Assembly: GCA_937888485.1 (NCBI GenBank)
Contig: CALAQQ010000119.1
Span: 1-32,057 of the forward strand
Source of the DNA: an uncultured Clostridia bacterium
GTDB lineage: Bacteria; Bacillota; Clostridia; Oscillospirales; Acutalibacteraceae
Direction: 5' to 3'
DNA: 32,057 nt
In this document: positions 32,007 through 32,057 of the stretch, one piece after another
How positions within the stretch are numbered: position 1 is the stretch's first letter
Layout: each line of letters starts with the position of its first letter
The notes under the pieces: generated by a model
The model's database searches: none
Seen by the model: the letters and a program-made list of their open reading frames with translations, nothing else
Told to the model about the DNA's origin: nothing
Translations under genes and position numbers: made by a program

Positions 32007-32057
32007 ATGGCAACTGAACTCAAAAAAAAGTACGGCTTGCTTACCGCCATCTGTATG
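32007..32057 (+). CDS. Start of a probable APC-type amino-acid permease
   Basis: Only 17 codons are inside the window (MATELKKKYGLLTAICM). ATG is seven bases after AAAGAGG and behind a good promoter. The pattern 'basic residues, YGLLTAICMV' is how many APC-superfamily amino-acid permeases begin, ahead of the first membrane helix. With so little sequence this is only a probable assignment. Confidence 0.5.
   Translation, partial: MATELKKKYGLLTAICM

Overview
The window looks like a low-to-moderate GC Gram-positive gut Clostridia chromosome, most likely of the Ruminococcaceae/Oscillospirales type. The signs are strong Shine-Dalgarno sites of the AAGGAGG kind, TTGACA/TATAAT promoters with 17-base spacers, spore-coat (cotJC-like) gene remnants, many secreted glycan-active enzymes and BspA-type leucine-rich repeats. 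No rRNA, tRNA or CRISPR array was seen.

Region 1 (1-2772): the end of a secreted parallel beta-helix protein, then a CatA-like acyltransferase and a patatin-like phospholipase that form a short operon. Region 2 (2820-13582): an N-terminally truncated cotJC gene split by a 10.2-kb element (about 3158-13377). The element carries an M48 membrane peptidase, a VirD4/TraG-like ATPase, a Replic_Relax-type (putative MOB_L) relaxase, an XRE repressor, a 1367-residue BspA surface protein with a buried clan-CD-like His/Cys dyad, a small ORF and a large serine recombinase. It has mobilisation functions but no type IV secretion genes, so it reads as an integrative mobilizable element. Two multi-tier nested palindromes lie in it, one near the left end (3384-3492) and one between repressor and relaxase (6518-6669, oriT candidate).

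Region 3 (13588-19171): a decayed esterase, an intact secreted esterase, a domain-permuted GH3 enzyme, an SGNH lipase/esterase, and a second truncated cotJC copy. The two cotJC copies share a 135-base block of perfect identity and then diverge sharply, and they flank the IME, the GH3/esterase operon and the lipase as direct repeats. The GH3 and SGNH proteins end in a similar hydrophobic tail motif.

Region 4 (19377-32057): ordinary-looking metabolic genes: an aldo/keto reductase, an M20 peptidase, an old-yellow-enzyme family oxidoreductase, a maltose-acetyltransferase-like enzyme, an operon of DMT transporter, ZIP transporter and GH110-like alpha-galactosidase, then a GH16 glucanase, a GH36 alpha-galactosidase, L-arabinose isomerase, a small lipoprotein and the start of an amino-acid permease. 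Together these point to breakdown of galactose-, glucan- and arabinose-containing glycans, with good sigma-A promoters and shared bidirectional terminators between most units.
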